64,000 bases of DNA from an uncultured Pontibacter sp. (GTDB taxonomy: Bacteria > Bacteroidota > Bacteroidia > Cytophagales > Hymenobacteraceae), in contig NZ_CANLZM010000005.1 of the NCBI RefSeq assembly GCF_947495565.1, positions 62,001 to 126,000 of the forward strand, read 5' to 3'. Shown here piece by piece: positions 26,321 through 35,802 of the stretch. The stretch's first letter is position 1, and each line of letters starts with the position of its first letter. Position numbers and translations under genes: made by a program. The notes under the pieces are model-generated. The model did not search any database. It worked only from the letters and a program-made list of their open reading frames with translations, and was not told the DNA's origin.

Positions 26321-28519
26321 CTACTTTTTGGTTTGCGGCTCCGGTACCGGGAAGCCACGGTCGCGCATCAGCGCGTCTATTTTAGCGTCGCGGCCACGGA
26401 ACTTGCGGTAAGCCTCGGCTGGGTCCATAGAGTTACGCGGGGCAAACAGGTACTTTACCAGTCTTGCGGCCACTTCCTCATCATAAAACCCGCCTGGAGC
26501 CTCTGCAAAAGCCTCCGCAGCGTCAGACGTCAGCACATCGGCCCACAGGTATCCGTAGTAGCCGGTAGCATAGCCTTCGCCAGAGAACACGTGCCCGAAG
26601 TGTGGTGAGCGGTGACGCATCACGACTTCTTTCGGCATGTTCAGTTTGCCCAGTGTCTCACGTTCAAACTTGTCCGGGTCCAGGCCCTCAGGGTCTGCCA
26701 GGTGGAAGTGCATGTCCATTAGCGCTGAGGCCAGGAACTCGGTAGTCGCGAAGCCTTGGTTAAACGTAGAGGCTTTTTTGATTTTAGCCACCAGCTCTTT
26801 CGGCATCGGCTCATTAGTCTTGTAGTGCTTCAGGTACTGGTTTATCACCTTGTCAGTAGATAACCAACGCTCCAGCAACTGCGATTGGAACTCGGTATAA
26901 TCACGTACGCCGCTGTTCAGAGTCGGGTATTTTACATTGGATGCCAGGAAGTGCAGCGCATGGCCAAACTCGTGGAAGAACGTTTCCGCATCATCCCAGG
27001 ATACCAGCACCGGCTCGCCAGGGGCAGGCTTCACAAAGTTAGAGTTGTTAGAGGCCAGCACAGTCTCTTTGCCATCAAAAGTGGTAAAGGCGCGGTAAGT
27101 TGTAGCCCAAGCTCCGGAGCGTTTGCCCTGGCGCGCGAATGGGTCCAGGTACCACAGGCCGATATGCTCGCCGGTTGTCTTATCCGTCACTTCCCATACT
27201 TTCACATCCTCATGAAACACCGGCACAGAGCCTTCCGGCACTGGCGTGAAGTTGAAGTTGAACAGCTCGCCGGCTGTATAGAAAATCGCTTGGGTCAGGT
27301 TGCCTAGCTCCAGGTACTGCTTCACCTCGTCAGAGTTCAAGTCATACTTCTCCTGGCGCACTTTCTCGGCGTAGTAGCGGTAATCCCAAGGCTCAATAGT
27401 GATTTTGGTTTTGCTGGTTTTGTTTGCGATTTGCTGCATGTCGGCCACTTCTTCCTTTACGCGGGCAAGGGCGGCAGGCCATACGGCTTGCATCAGGTCC
27501 ATGGCAGCCTCAGGGTTTTTAGCCATGCGGTTCTGCAGGCGCCACTGCGCATAGTTATCATAGCCCATCAGCTTTACGCGCTCATTGCGCAGCTTCAGTA
27601 TTTTGGCGATGTTCTCGTTGTTGTCGTTCGCATCTCCGTTATCGGCACGGGAGTAGTAGTTGTTCCATACTTTCTCGCGCAGCGCACGCTCATCCGAGTA
27701 AGTCAGGAACTGATCCATGCTAGAGCGGGTGTTGGTGATGGCATACTTGCCTTCCTGCCCACGGTCTGCCGCAGCTTTTGCCGCTGCTTTAACGAAAGAC
27801 TCTGGCAAGCCGCCCAGCTGATCTTTCGTGATATAGACTACATACTTCTCTTCGTCGCCTAGCACGTTGTTAGAGAAGGAAGTATAAAGTGAAGACAGTT
27901 CTTTGTTGATCTCGGCGTAACGCTCCTTGGCCTCCGGGCTCAGGTCAGCGCCTTCCATGGCAAAGCCTTCGTACACCAGTTGCACCACGCGCTGCTGGTC
28001 GGCTGGCAGCGGGTTTTTCTGAGCATTATCATAAACGGTTTTAACACGCTGGAAAAGCTTCTCGTTCTGAGAGATCTTAGAGCTGAACTCAGAGATTTTC
28101 GGTGCCATTTCGGCCTGTAGCTTACGGAACTCCGGAGTAGACACGTTGCTGCTCCAGATACCATAGTAAGTAAATACACGGCCCAGTTCTTCGCCGGCTC
28201 TTTCCATCTCCTCGATGGTGTTCTCAAAAGTAGCTGGCTGCGGGTTGTTCGCGATAGCTTCGATCTCGGCCAGGTTCATGGCCATAGCCTTTTCCATAGC
28301 CGGTTTCAGGTCGGCCAGGTTCATTTTGTCAAATGCCGGAACACCGCCGTAAGGGCCAGTCCATTTTTTAAGCAGCGGATTTGTTTCTTCCTGCTTTTGC
28401 TCCACGGCAGCTTGGGTTTGCTGCGACTGCTCCTGTGTTTGCACAGAGGTGCAGCTTGCCAGAGCGAGTAAAGCCAGCAATCCAGATTTTTTGCCGGCTG
28501 TTAATATTTGCTTCTGCAT
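26321..28519 (-). CDS. dcp: Lipoprotein M3 family peptidyl-dipeptidase (Dcp-like)
   Basis: 732 residues. The N-terminus is a lipoprotein signal with lipobox LASC (Cys about residue 23), unlike cytoplasmic E. coli Dcp. The zinc motif HEFGHALH lies at residues 516-523 (H516, E517, H520), followed by the third-ligand region further on. C-terminal marks HRSPHFGHVFSGEGYATGYYGYLW are typical of M3A. The enzyme removes C-terminal dipeptides from oligopeptides in the periplasm. Between signal and domain a Gln-rich linker is present. It is a single gene with its own terminator. Confidence 0.92.
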   Translation of the reverse strand: MQKQILTAGKKSGLLALLALASCTSVQTQEQSQQTQAAVEQKQEETNPLLKKWTGPYGGVPAFDKMNLADLKPAMEKAMAMNLAEIEAIANNPQPATFENTIEEMERAGEELGRVFTYYGIWSSNVSTPEFRKLQAEMAPKISEFSSKISQNEKLFQRVKTVYDNAQKNPLPADQQRVVQLVYEGFAMEGADLSPEAKERYAEINKELSSLYTSFSNNVLGDEEKYVVYITKDQLGGLPESFVKAAAKAAADRGQEGKYAITNTRSSMDQFLTYSDERALREKVWNNYYSRADNGDANDNNENIAKILKLRNERVKLMGYDNYAQWRLQNRMAKNPEAAMDLMQAVWPAALARVKEEVADMQQIANKTSKTKITIEPWDYRYYAEKVRQEKYDLNSDEVKQYLELGNLTQAIFYTAGELFNFNFTPVPEGSVPVFHEDVKVWEVTDKTTGEHIGLWYLDPFARQGKRSGAWATTYRAFTTFDGKETVLASNNSNFVKPAPGEPVLVSWDDAETFFHEFGHALHFLASNVKYPTLNSGVRDYTEFQSQLLERWLSTDKVINQYLKHYKTNEPMPKELVAKIKKASTFNQGFATTEFLASALMDMHFHLADPEGLDPDKFERETLGKLNMPKEVVMRHRSPHFGHVFSGEGYATGYYGYLWADVLTSDAAEAFAEAPGGFYDEEVAARLVKYLFAPRNSMDPAEAYRKFRGRDAKIDALMRDRGFPVPEPQTKK

Positions 28520-28868
28520 AGTTTAGTTAAGATTGAGTAAATAATGCCCGTTCAGGACTTGTAAAATTAACGAAGCCCAAGATACAAAAAACAACCAAAA
28601 TGCCTGCTCTGCAGAGGAGGTAAAAAATGGTTGCCTAAACGGTAACAAGGGTAAAACAACGTTGCTTCTTGAGGGCTTCCGCCGGTTCAGTGCAATTACC
28701 GTGCACTAATTAACAACAGCATAATTTTAGTGGCTTCAAAGGTCAAAAGTTAGAAGAAATATCTTGGCAAATCATTCTGCTTCTGTTTCAAGTATATGGG
28801 TAATAGAGAATTAATGTTGGCTGTGGAGGTTAACACATAAGAGCATTCAAACCCGTAAACCTTTACTA
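28520..28868. other. Intergenic region upstream of the M3 peptidase and small-gene cluster
   Basis: 349 AT-rich bases holding divergent promoters. A TAATTTTA sequence near 28564-28571 (minus) resembles a -7 element. One AAGTATA lies near 28789. Nothing else recognised. Confidence 0.45.
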
Positions 28869-29123
28869 ATGAGCGGCGCAGACTTAGATAGATTAGTGAC
28901 AGAAGAAGTATTGCAGAACAGCTTTGTTTCTGTGATCTACTGTGCAAAGCATGCGCTGCTGATACTAAAGTGGAGGCGGCAGATAGATTTTGATGAGCGC
29001 AAAGAAGTTTTTTTATGGAGTTTAAATTTCTCTATTGCCAATAAAGTTAAAAACTGGTTAATAGACGATGAAGAAATTTTTGTAATTACCTCTCAGGAGC
29101 AGAATTGGGTGGTAAACGACTGA
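28869..29123 (+). CDS. N-terminal half of a SpoIIAA/STAS-like protein, stopped by in-frame TGA
   Basis: 84 residues ending NWVVND at a TGA (29121-29123). The sequence SVIYCAKHALLILKWRRQID, then SLNFSIANKVKNWLIDDEE, is the start of a Bacteroidota family of about 140-residue cytoplasmic proteins with a SpoIIAA/STAS-like fold (recognised from memory). The expected C-terminal half follows in the same frame immediately after the stop (29130-29318). Either the gene is a recent pseudogene, or the TGA is a sequence error, or the two halves are made separately. Function of the family is not established. Confidence 0.6.
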   Translation: MSGADLDRLVTEEVLQNSFVSVIYCAKHALLILKWRRQIDFDERKEVFLWSLNFSIANKVKNWLIDDEEIFVITSQEQNWVVND

Positions 29124-29129
29124 ACCGAA

Positions 29130-29318
29130 ATGGTGGCAAAGTCAGAGGTAGTTAAAATTGCAGTAGCCCACCCAGACTACTACAACAGCTTGGTTGCCTT
29201 TACAGGTTTTACGCAATCGGCACAAGGCAAGTACCAGCACCACGGCGCTGCCCGCCACGAAGTTTTCACCGATATCCCAACCGCTGTAGAATGGCTTTTG
29301 GATGATAAGGATGAATAG
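29130..29318 (+). pseudogene. C-terminal half of the SpoIIAA/STAS-like protein, same frame after TGA
   Basis: 62 residues in the same reading frame as the preceding gene, separated by TGA ACC GAA. The strand VVKIAVAHPDYYNSLVAF and the end HEVFTDIPTAVEWLL match the last part of the family (central IAVV strand, C-terminal EEAxxWL helix). The ATG at 29130 could allow separate translation, but no ribosome-binding site is obvious; it is better read as the 3' part of one interrupted gene. Confidence 0.55.
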
Positions 29319-29560
29319 AAAAGCTGTTCTTAGGCGCTAATTCAAACGGGAAAATAACGAATCTTCACAAAATTAAATATATGTATTTAATATAAAGCAA
29401 GTTGCGGGCTTGGGTGATATGGCTGCAAGTATAGCGAAGCTGCATTGGCAACAGTATAAATTATACTTATTTATAACACAAGTTGATTATCCTGGTAAAT
29501 CCATATACTAAATAATAGAAACTTGCGTAGAATACCTTGTACCACCAGAGCAATACCGCC

Positions 29561-29797
29561 ATGCATACCACAGTTTTTAAATTCGGGGAGGAGAGTCCGT
29601 TTGTAAACGCGAAGCGGCCAGTAAGCAACGAAATACACGATCGGCTGATGTGGCAGGCCATGCGCCTTTCCAAGTTCGGTAAAAGTGTCTATAAAAACGG
29701 TTTGGTTGTTTATACGCCCATTCCTGCCTATTTAGAAGGCCCCACCACATTGGAAGTATACTGGGATTTTGAGTCTCCGGGAGATGGTGAAGCCTAA
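29561..29797 (+). CDS. Small protein of unknown function
   Basis: 78 residues from the ATG at 29561 (MHTTVFKFGEES); a TTG-started extension to 29537 is less likely. Mixed composition, no membrane segment, no signal: VSNEIHDRLMWQAMRLSKFG looks helical and LVVYTPIPAYLEGPTTLEVYWDF looks like strands. No family was recognised. It lies in a run of small plus-strand genes (28869-30129) with AAGTATA words between them. Confidence 0.55.
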   Translation: MHTTVFKFGEESPFVNAKRPVSNEIHDRLMWQAMRLSKFGKSVYKNGLVVYTPIPAYLEGPTTLEVYWDFESPGDGEA

Positions 29798-29877
29798 CCG
29801 GGAGCAGCTTTAAAATATCATCGTAACAAAGCCTGTACAAGCTGCTTCTTTTTCTAAAACGCCACGTATACAACCAC

Positions 29878-30129
29878 ATGAACCTCAACCTATTCAATAC
29901 CCACACCCTGGCCGGAAGACTGGAGATAATCTGGGCACACGGCAACTTTATCGCCAACCGCGGCAGAAGGGGCTACCGAATCGCGCTTTATGATTTAGGT
30001 AGTTTTTTTGCCGAGATCTGGTACAACCCCGAAAACGATTACATTAGCCTGGTGCGTGGCTTTAGCAGCAAAAAGGCGCTGGAGCCATACATAAACCAAG
30101 TGGACCTGATGGAGATGTTTGATTGGTAA
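29878..30129 (+). CDS. Small protein of unknown function
   Basis: 83 residues starting MNLNLFNTHTLAGRLEIIW. It has the compact alternation of a small beta-rich fold: IALYDLGSFFAEIWYN then YISLVRGF, with a helical end KALEPYINQVDLMEMFDW. No signal or membrane segment. Similar short proteins are frequent in Hymenobacteraceae as far as I remember, without known function. It is followed by 213 bases before the large sensor kinase gene. Confidence 0.65.
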   Translation: MNLNLFNTHTLAGRLEIIWAHGNFIANRGRRGYRIALYDLGSFFAEIWYNPENDYISLVRGFSSKKALEPYINQVDLMEMFDW

Positions 30130-30342
30130 ACGATTACTATTTCCTGCCCACGCTATACTTTCCGCTAACTTTATACTTCTCCGTATCTATCTCACAGTCC
30201 GGTACAGGGTCTCTGGTACTGCATATCCAAGTATGGTTTGTCGCCTTCACAAACGTTTAAGAGTAATTTTAGAATAAATTTTATACTATGTTTCCTAACT
30301 TGCAGGTTGAGTAATCTTATTACTGAAACTTACGCGCGTTAG

Positions 30343-33300
30343 ATGAACACTATAAGAAATTTAAAGATCCGGGATAAGCTGATTCTGCTGCTGTCTCTGT
30401 TGCTAATTCCCCTTTTCTACTTTGTTGTTACAACTGTTCAGCTTGAGTTTGAAGAACATGAAAACCTTCAGCAGGAAGCGCTACAGCTAGAGGAGTCAGA
30501 AAAAATCTCGACTCTGCTACACGCCTTTCAGCAAGAAAGAGCCCGCATACTAGCCGCCGCCGGAGGTGACAGCACCATGCTGGTAGAGGCGATAGCGCAG
30601 CGAAGAAGTACGGACGCAGCAGAGCGAAGCCTGGAAGAATTTTTGCAGAACACAGGCAGAAGCCTGCCCGAACTATCGTTACTAGATGAGCAGCAGAAGT
30701 ATAGAAACAATCTGGACAGCCGAAACTTTGATGCCCTAGCGTTCAGAGCATACTCCACTAGCTTGATTTTTAGCCTGCTGGATAGAATTGATGACAACGC
30801 CGCAGGTACCAGCAATACAGATCTGAGCAAGCAGCTCTTAAGCTTCCGAAACCTGGCTGAAGCCAAAATACAACTTGGAAGAATCAGAAGCCTGCTGATG
30901 AGGGTGATTGATGATGGGGCTTTTAGCTATAATGACTACGCGAACATCAGCTCCCAGATGGCCGCCTACAACAGAGCGCTCGATAATTACAGCCGGTTTG
31001 CCAGCCAGCAGGCGCTCAACGAAGTACAGCAGATCAGTACTTCTGACAATCATAAAAAAGTAGCGGCGGTGCTGCAGGCCATAGAGTCGGACCCACAACT
31101 GAATATGGCCGCGCTGGATCCGTCCACCATTTTCAACCAGTTTACCACCAGCATAGAGCAGTACAGAAGTGCGGAGAGGGCACTGATTGAGCGTATAGAG
31201 CAGGATGTAAACAACCGTATCAACCGAAAGCAGCAGTACCTGGCTGTGCTGCTTACCGCCTTTGTGCTTATACTTGGCCTTACAGTGGTGCTGTCAGTAT
31301 ACATCATCAACATAATTGCCTCCTCCCTCACAAAGCTCAAAACCGCAGCAGACCGTATAAAACTGGGTGCAACCGAAGTTGTGATAGACATAAACAGCAA
31401 TGACGAGATCGGAAGTGTAGCCAAATCTTTCAGGGGCGTACTCGATAAAAACGTATCGCTTTCTAAAGTAGCGCAGGCCATTGGCGAGGGCAAGTATGAT
31501 GTGGAAGTGGAGGTGCAGAGCAACGAAGATATGCTGAGCCACGCCATCCGCGACATGAAAGACAACCTCCGGACCTTTACTACAGAAAACGCTGACCGCA
31601 GCTGGGTGCTTACCGGCGTGGCGGAGCTGAACAGCCAGGTAAGCGGCGAAACATCCCTGGAAAAAGTGTCTGAAAAAGCTGTCTCTTTCCTCTGCGATTA
31701 TACTGGCTCCGAAGCTGGTATTCTGTATCTGCACGGCAATAACGGACAGCTTGCGCCTGTAGCCAGCTATGGCGTATCCTATAGCCTGGAGCAGCTGCCG
31801 TCTTTTGCCATAGGTGCCGGTAAAGTGGGCCAGGCTGTAAGCGAGCAGAAGGTGAAGCAACTGGAGGGAGTGCCGGAAGAATACCTCAAAATCAAAACCG
31901 GCCTTTCAGACATTGATCCGGCTTCGGTAATAATCATCCCGTTATACTTTGCCAACACCATTATCGGAGCTTTAGAGCTTGCCTCCAGAAAGCCGTACAC
32001 CGACTTGCATCACCGCCTGTTCGGATCGGTATCGGAGCGGGTTTCTGTCGTGATTCATACTTTAAAAGCGCATCTGCAAACGCAGGAACTGCTGTACGAA
32101 ACGCAAAACCAAGCCGAGGAACTGGAGACGCAGCAGGAGGAGCTGCGCCAGCTGAACGCCGAGCTGAAGGCATCGGAAGAGGAGCTGCGTGTAAACCAGG
32201 AGGAGCTGCAGGAGAAAAACGCAGAACTGGAAGAGAAGGCGCAGTTGCTGGAGGAGCAGTACGAAGCGCTCGGCGCCAAAAACAAAGCACTGGAAGATGC
32301 CCGCGAGGCCATCGAGCTGAAAATACAGCAGGTGGAAACAGTGAGCAAGTATAAAAGCGATTTCCTGGCCAACATGAGCCATGAGCTGCGCACCCCGCTC
32401 AATAGTATACTTATACTTTCCAGGCTGCTGGCCGATAATGTGGAGAATACCCTGTCACCCAAGCAGACAGACCATGCTAATATCATACATAAGTCCGGCA
32501 ACGATCTGCTTAAGCTTATCAACGAGATTCTGGATTTGTCTAAGATAGAATCAGGTATGGTGAGGCTGGAAACAGAGGAGATGAAAGTCGCAGAAATCTC
32601 TATGGAGCCGATTTTCCGGGAGATGGCGGCCAAAAAGAAAATACGCTTTAGCGAGCGCATTAACCCTGGCAGCTCAGCAACCATCGTGACCGACCGCTTC
32701 CGCGTGGAGCAGATTCTGAAGAACTTCATCGGCAACGCCATCAAGTTTACCGAAGAAGGCGGGGAAGTGGAGTTCTCTGTATCACCTGTGCATCCTAAGC
32801 CGAAATTCAGGTCGGAGCAGCTGCGCGAGGCTAATGACGTACTTGCCTTCTCTGTGCGCGATACCGGCATCGGTATTCCAAAGGAGAAGCAGGACATGGT
32901 GTTTGAGGCGTTTCAGCAAGCCGACACCTCCACCACGCGCAAATATGGCGGCACTGGCTTGGGGCTTACCATCAGCAAAGAATTAGCCACGCTGCTGGGC
33001 GGGGAACTGATGCTGGAAAGTGAGCCTGGCAAAGGCAGTACCTTTACGCTATACCTGCCGCGCATACCTGTTGCAGCAGAAGCCAAACAAGCAGCACCAG
33101 CTTACCAACCCGAGCCAGCCAGGGCGCAGCAACACACCACGCAGGTAACGGCCATGGCACCGGCAGAGAGCAAAGGCAAGAGCGTAGGGCAAATGTTTAT
33201 GAACATAGAGCGCCAGGACAAGGAGGATATTACGGTGCTGATCGTGGAGGACGATAAAGGCTTCAGCGATATACTGGCCGATTTTGCCGTTGCCAAGAAC

Positions 33301-34398
33301 TTTAAGGTACACCAGGCTTACACGGGCCGCCAGGGCTTGTTGCTGGCACAGCAAGAGAAGCCCGATGCCATGCTGCTAGACGTGCACCTGCCCGACACCA
33401 CGGGCTGGGACGTGCTCAAGCAGATCAGGGAAGACAAATCGTTGCGGCACATGAACGTGCACGTAATGTCGGCTTACGACAAGGAGGTGATCGGGGAGCA
33501 CGCCGCAAATGAAGAGTACCTGCCTAAGCCCGTAACCCTTGAAATGCTGAACAAAGCTTTCTCGTCTATCGCGGGCAAGTCCGGCCTTTCCATTGAAAAC
33601 ATCCTGATTGTGGAGGATAATGAAATAGAAAACAAAGCGGTGGCGGAACTGCTGCTGGCGCACGGGCTTAAGTCAACTTCTGCTTACTCCGCAGAGGAGG
33701 CGGAGCAGGTGCTGGCCAAGCAGAAAGTAGACTGCATTATACTTGACCTGGGCCTGCCGGGCATGAAGGGCTATGATTGGATGAAAAAGATCAAGAGTAA
33801 AGCCGGCCTCTCCGATATCCCGATCATTATTTACTCCGGCAAAGACCTGAGCGAAGATGAGGAGGCGAAGCTGAAGGAGTTTGCCAATACCATCATCATT
33901 AAAAACGAATACTCGTACCTGCGCCTGCTGGACGAAGTACAGCTGTTCCTGCACAAGGTAAACCAGAAGCTGCCGCAAGGCAATGAGTTTAAGATGAAGC
34001 TGCATGTGCCGGAGGAGGTGCTGCGCGGCAAGAAAGTGCTGGTGGTGGATGATGATGTACGCAACATTTACTCGCTGAGCAGTTTACTGGAGATGCACGG
34101 CCTGCAGGTACTGGTAGCCTACGACGGCAAGGAAGCCCTGGAGAAGCTGAAATCCGAAACAGGCATAGACATGGTGCTGATGGACGTGATGATGCCGGAG
34201 ATGGACGGTATTGAGGCAACAAAACGAATTAGGGCGGATTTACGTTTTAAGCAACTTCCAATAATTGCCCTCACCGCGAAAGCCATGAAAGAAGACAGAG
34301 AGAAATGTATAGAAGCAGGCGCTTCGGATTACATACCAAAGCCGGTAGATACAGATAAGTTGCTGACCTTAATGCGGGTTTGGTTGTATGAGGCTTGA
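30343..34398 (+). CDS. Hybrid sensor histidine kinase: NIT-HAMP-HAMP-GAF-HisKA-HATPase-REC-REC-REC
   Basis: 1351 residues. Membrane helix 1 (about 12-33); periplasmic region about 34-298 with NIT (nitrate/nitrite-sensing-like) features: AFQQERARILAAAGG and AKIQLGRIRSLLMRVIDDGAF; helix 2 about 300-326; two HAMP repeats (about 327-430); GAF (about 440-590); long coiled coil rich in EELR/NEEL units; HisKA with NMSHELRTPLNS, H680; HATPase with DTGIGIP and GGTGLGLTIS; three receivers with phospho-acceptors D1013, D1135 and D1281. It probably senses an external small molecule and starts an internal phosphorelay. Its 3' end overlaps cheR by 11 bases, so it heads a four-gene operon. Confidence 0.92.
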   Translation: MNTIRNLKIRDKLILLLSLLLIPLFYFVVTTVQLEFEEHENLQQEALQLEESEKISTLLHAFQQERARILAAAGGDSTMLVEAIAQRRSTDAAERSLEEFLQNTGRSLPELSLLDEQQKYRNNLDSRNFDALAFRAYSTSLIFSLLDRIDDNAAGTSNTDLSKQLLSFRNLAEAKIQLGRIRSLLMRVIDDGAFSYNDYANISSQMAAYNRALDNYSRFASQQALNEVQQISTSDNHKKVAAVLQAIESDPQLNMAALDPSTIFNQFTTSIEQYRSAERALIERIEQDVNNRINRKQQYLAVLLTAFVLILGLTVVLSVYIINIIASSLTKLKTAADRIKLGATEVVIDINSNDEIGSVAKSFRGVLDKNVSLSKVAQAIGEGKYDVEVEVQSNEDMLSHAIRDMKDNLRTFTTENADRSWVLTGVAELNSQVSGETSLEKVSEKAVSFLCDYTGSEAGILYLHGNNGQLAPVASYGVSYSLEQLPSFAIGAGKVGQAVSEQKVKQLEGVPEEYLKIKTGLSDIDPASVIIIPLYFANTIIGALELASRKPYTDLHHRLFGSVSERVSVVIHTLKAHLQTQELLYETQNQAEELETQQEELRQLNAELKASEEELRVNQEELQEKNAELEEKAQLLEEQYEALGAKNKALEDAREAIELKIQQVETVSKYKSDFLANMSHELRTPLNSILILSRLLADNVENTLSPKQTDHANIIHKSGNDLLKLINEILDLSKIESGMVRLETEEMKVAEISMEPIFREMAAKKKIRFSERINPGSSATIVTDRFRVEQILKNFIGNAIKFTEEGGEVEFSVSPVHPKPKFRSEQLREANDVLAFSVRDTGIGIPKEKQDMVFEAFQQADTSTTRKYGGTGLGLTISKELATLLGGELMLESEPGKGSTFTLYLPRIPVAAEAKQAAPAYQPEPARAQQHTTQVTAMAPAESKGKSVGQMFMNIERQDKEDITVLIVEDDKGFSDILADFAVAKNFKVHQAYTGRQGLLLAQQEKPDAMLLDVHLPDTTGWDVLKQIREDKSLRHMNVHVMSAYDKEVIGEHAANEEYLPKPVTLEMLNKAFSSIAGKSGLSIENILIVEDNEIENKAVAELLLAHGLKSTSAYSAEEAEQVLAKQKVDCIILDLGLPGMKGYDWMKKIKSKAGLSDIPIIIYSGKDLSEDEEAKLKEFANTIIIKNEYSYLRLLDEVQLFLHKVNQKLPQGNEFKMKLHVPEEVLRGKKVLVVDDDVRNIYSLSSLLEMHGLQVLVAYDGKEALEKLKSETGIDMVLMDVMMPEMDGIEATKRIRADLRFKQLPIIALTAKAMKEDREKCIEAGASDYIPKPVDTDKLLTLMRVWLYEA

Positions 34399-35218
34399 GG
34401 ATGAGACCCTTTTTGAGCAGGAGGTAGAGAAGTTAATTGAGGAGATCCATAGCCAGTACGGTTACGATTTCAGTGGCTACGCAAGGGCTTCAGTTTACCG
34501 GCGCGTAAAGCGGTTTCTGGGGCAAAAGCACCTGCAAAGTATAAACGAGCTGCGCGCAAGGCTGTTTTCAGACAGTTTCTTTTTTGAGAATTTCCTGCAG
34601 GAGGTGACCGTGAACGTGACGGAGATGTTTCGTGATACCTCGTTTTTCCTGTCGCTGCGCCAGAACGTGCTGCCTATACTTTCCACATACCCATACATTA
34701 AGATCTGGGATGCCGGCTGCTCCACAGGCGAGGAGCTTTTCTCGCTGGCCATACTTCTGGAAGAGGAGGGGCTGCTGTCCCGCACCAAGATTTACGCCAC
34801 TGATATAAACCAGAAAGTGCTGCGGCAGGCAAAGGAGGGGATATTTTCTGCGACAAACATGCCAGCCTATACGTCCAGTTATTACGCGGCAGGCGGCAAA
34901 CGCGAATTTTCGAGCTACTACACCAGCAACTATGGCAGCGTAAAGTTTAACTCGTCGCTGGTGAAAAACGTGGTTTTTTATCCGCATAACCTGGCCACAG
35001 ACACCTCTTTCAACGAGTTTCACCTGATCGTATGCCGCAACGTACTGATATACTTTAACAGGCAGCTGCAGGAGCGCGTATTAACCCTATTTGATGAAAG
35101 TCTGGTGAGTTTGGGTTACCTGGCACTGGGCAAAAAAGAAACACTGGCTATGTCGGGCATCAACGGCAGCTATAATTTTGTGGATAAGAGCAACCGCATC
35201 TACCGTAAAACCAACTGA
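34388..35218 (+). CDS. cheR: CheR-type SAM-dependent protein glutamate methyltransferase
   Basis: 276 residues. The N-terminal helical domain (GYDFSGYARASVYRRVKRFL) and the C-terminal SAM fold with IWDAGCSTGEELFSLAIL and FHLIVCRNVLIYFN are typical CheR. Such enzymes methylate glutamates of chemoreceptors, but no MCP, CheA or CheW is encoded nearby; the substrate may instead be the coiled-coil/HAMP region of the sensor kinase encoded just upstream, which is speculation. It starts inside the kinase gene and its stop shares one base with the cheB start. Confidence 0.92.
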   Translation: MRLEDETLFEQEVEKLIEEIHSQYGYDFSGYARASVYRRVKRFLGQKHLQSINELRARLFSDSFFFENFLQEVTVNVTEMFRDTSFFLSLRQNVLPILSTYPYIKIWDAGCSTGEELFSLAILLEEEGLLSRTKIYATDINQKVLRQAKEGIFSATNMPAYTSSYYAAGGKREFSSYYTSNYGSVKFNSSLVKNVVFYPHNLATDTSFNEFHLIVCRNVLIYFNRQLQERVLTLFDESLVSLGYLALGKKETLAMSGINGSYNFVDKSNRIYRKTN

Positions 35219-35802
35219 TGGCAGCGTCAAATAAGCTTATCGTAATTGGAGGCTCCTGGGGCGGCATACAGGCTTCTATTAATGTGCTGAGCGAGCTGCC
35301 TGCCAACTATAGCATACCTGTTATACTGGTGCTGCACCGCCTGCGCAACGAGGAAGGCAGCCTGCCGGAGATTTTTGATAAAAAGCTCAAGCTAAAAGCG
35401 GTGGAGGTAGAGGAGAAGGAGCCGCTGCTGCCGGGCCATGTATACCTGGCTCCGGCCAATTACCATGTGCTGCTGGAAAAAGACCATACTTTCTCGCTCG
35501 ACGATTCAGAACTGGAGAACTACTCTCGGCCTTCTATTGACGTGACATTTACCAGTGCCGCCGATGTTTTTAATGAAAATACGGTGGGAATACTGCTAAG
35601 TGGCGCCAGCAGGGATGGAAGTTCGGGATTAAAGTATATCTTTGAAAACAGCGGCGAAGCCATTGTGCAGAACCCGTCAGAAGCCGAAGTCGCTACCATG
35701 CCGCAGGCAGCCATAGACAGCACGCCTGCCTGTAAGATAATGCGTGTAGCGCACATCCAGCAATATTTACTTACCCTACATGATCTTGGACGAACATACT
35801 AA
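35218..35802 (+). CDS. cheB: CheB-type protein-glutamate methylesterase without receiver domain
   Basis: 194 residues, the catalytic domain only. The Ser of GGSWGGIQA (S13), the His of LHRLRN (about residue 42) and the Asp of LSGASRDGSSGL (about residue 133) form the expected triad. Chemotaxis CheB normally carries an N-terminal receiver; here it is absent, but a receiver protein is encoded directly downstream. It hydrolyses glutamyl methyl esters placed by CheR. Start and stop overlap with neighbours (1 base with cheR, 23 bases with the next gene) show tight translational coupling. Confidence 0.92.
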   Translation: MAASNKLIVIGGSWGGIQASINVLSELPANYSIPVILVLHRLRNEEGSLPEIFDKKLKLKAVEVEEKEPLLPGHVYLAPANYHVLLEKDHTFSLDDSELENYSRPSIDVTFTSAADVFNENTVGILLSGASRDGSSGLKYIFENSGEAIVQNPSEAEVATMPQAAIDSTPACKIMRVAHIQQYLLTLHDLGRTY

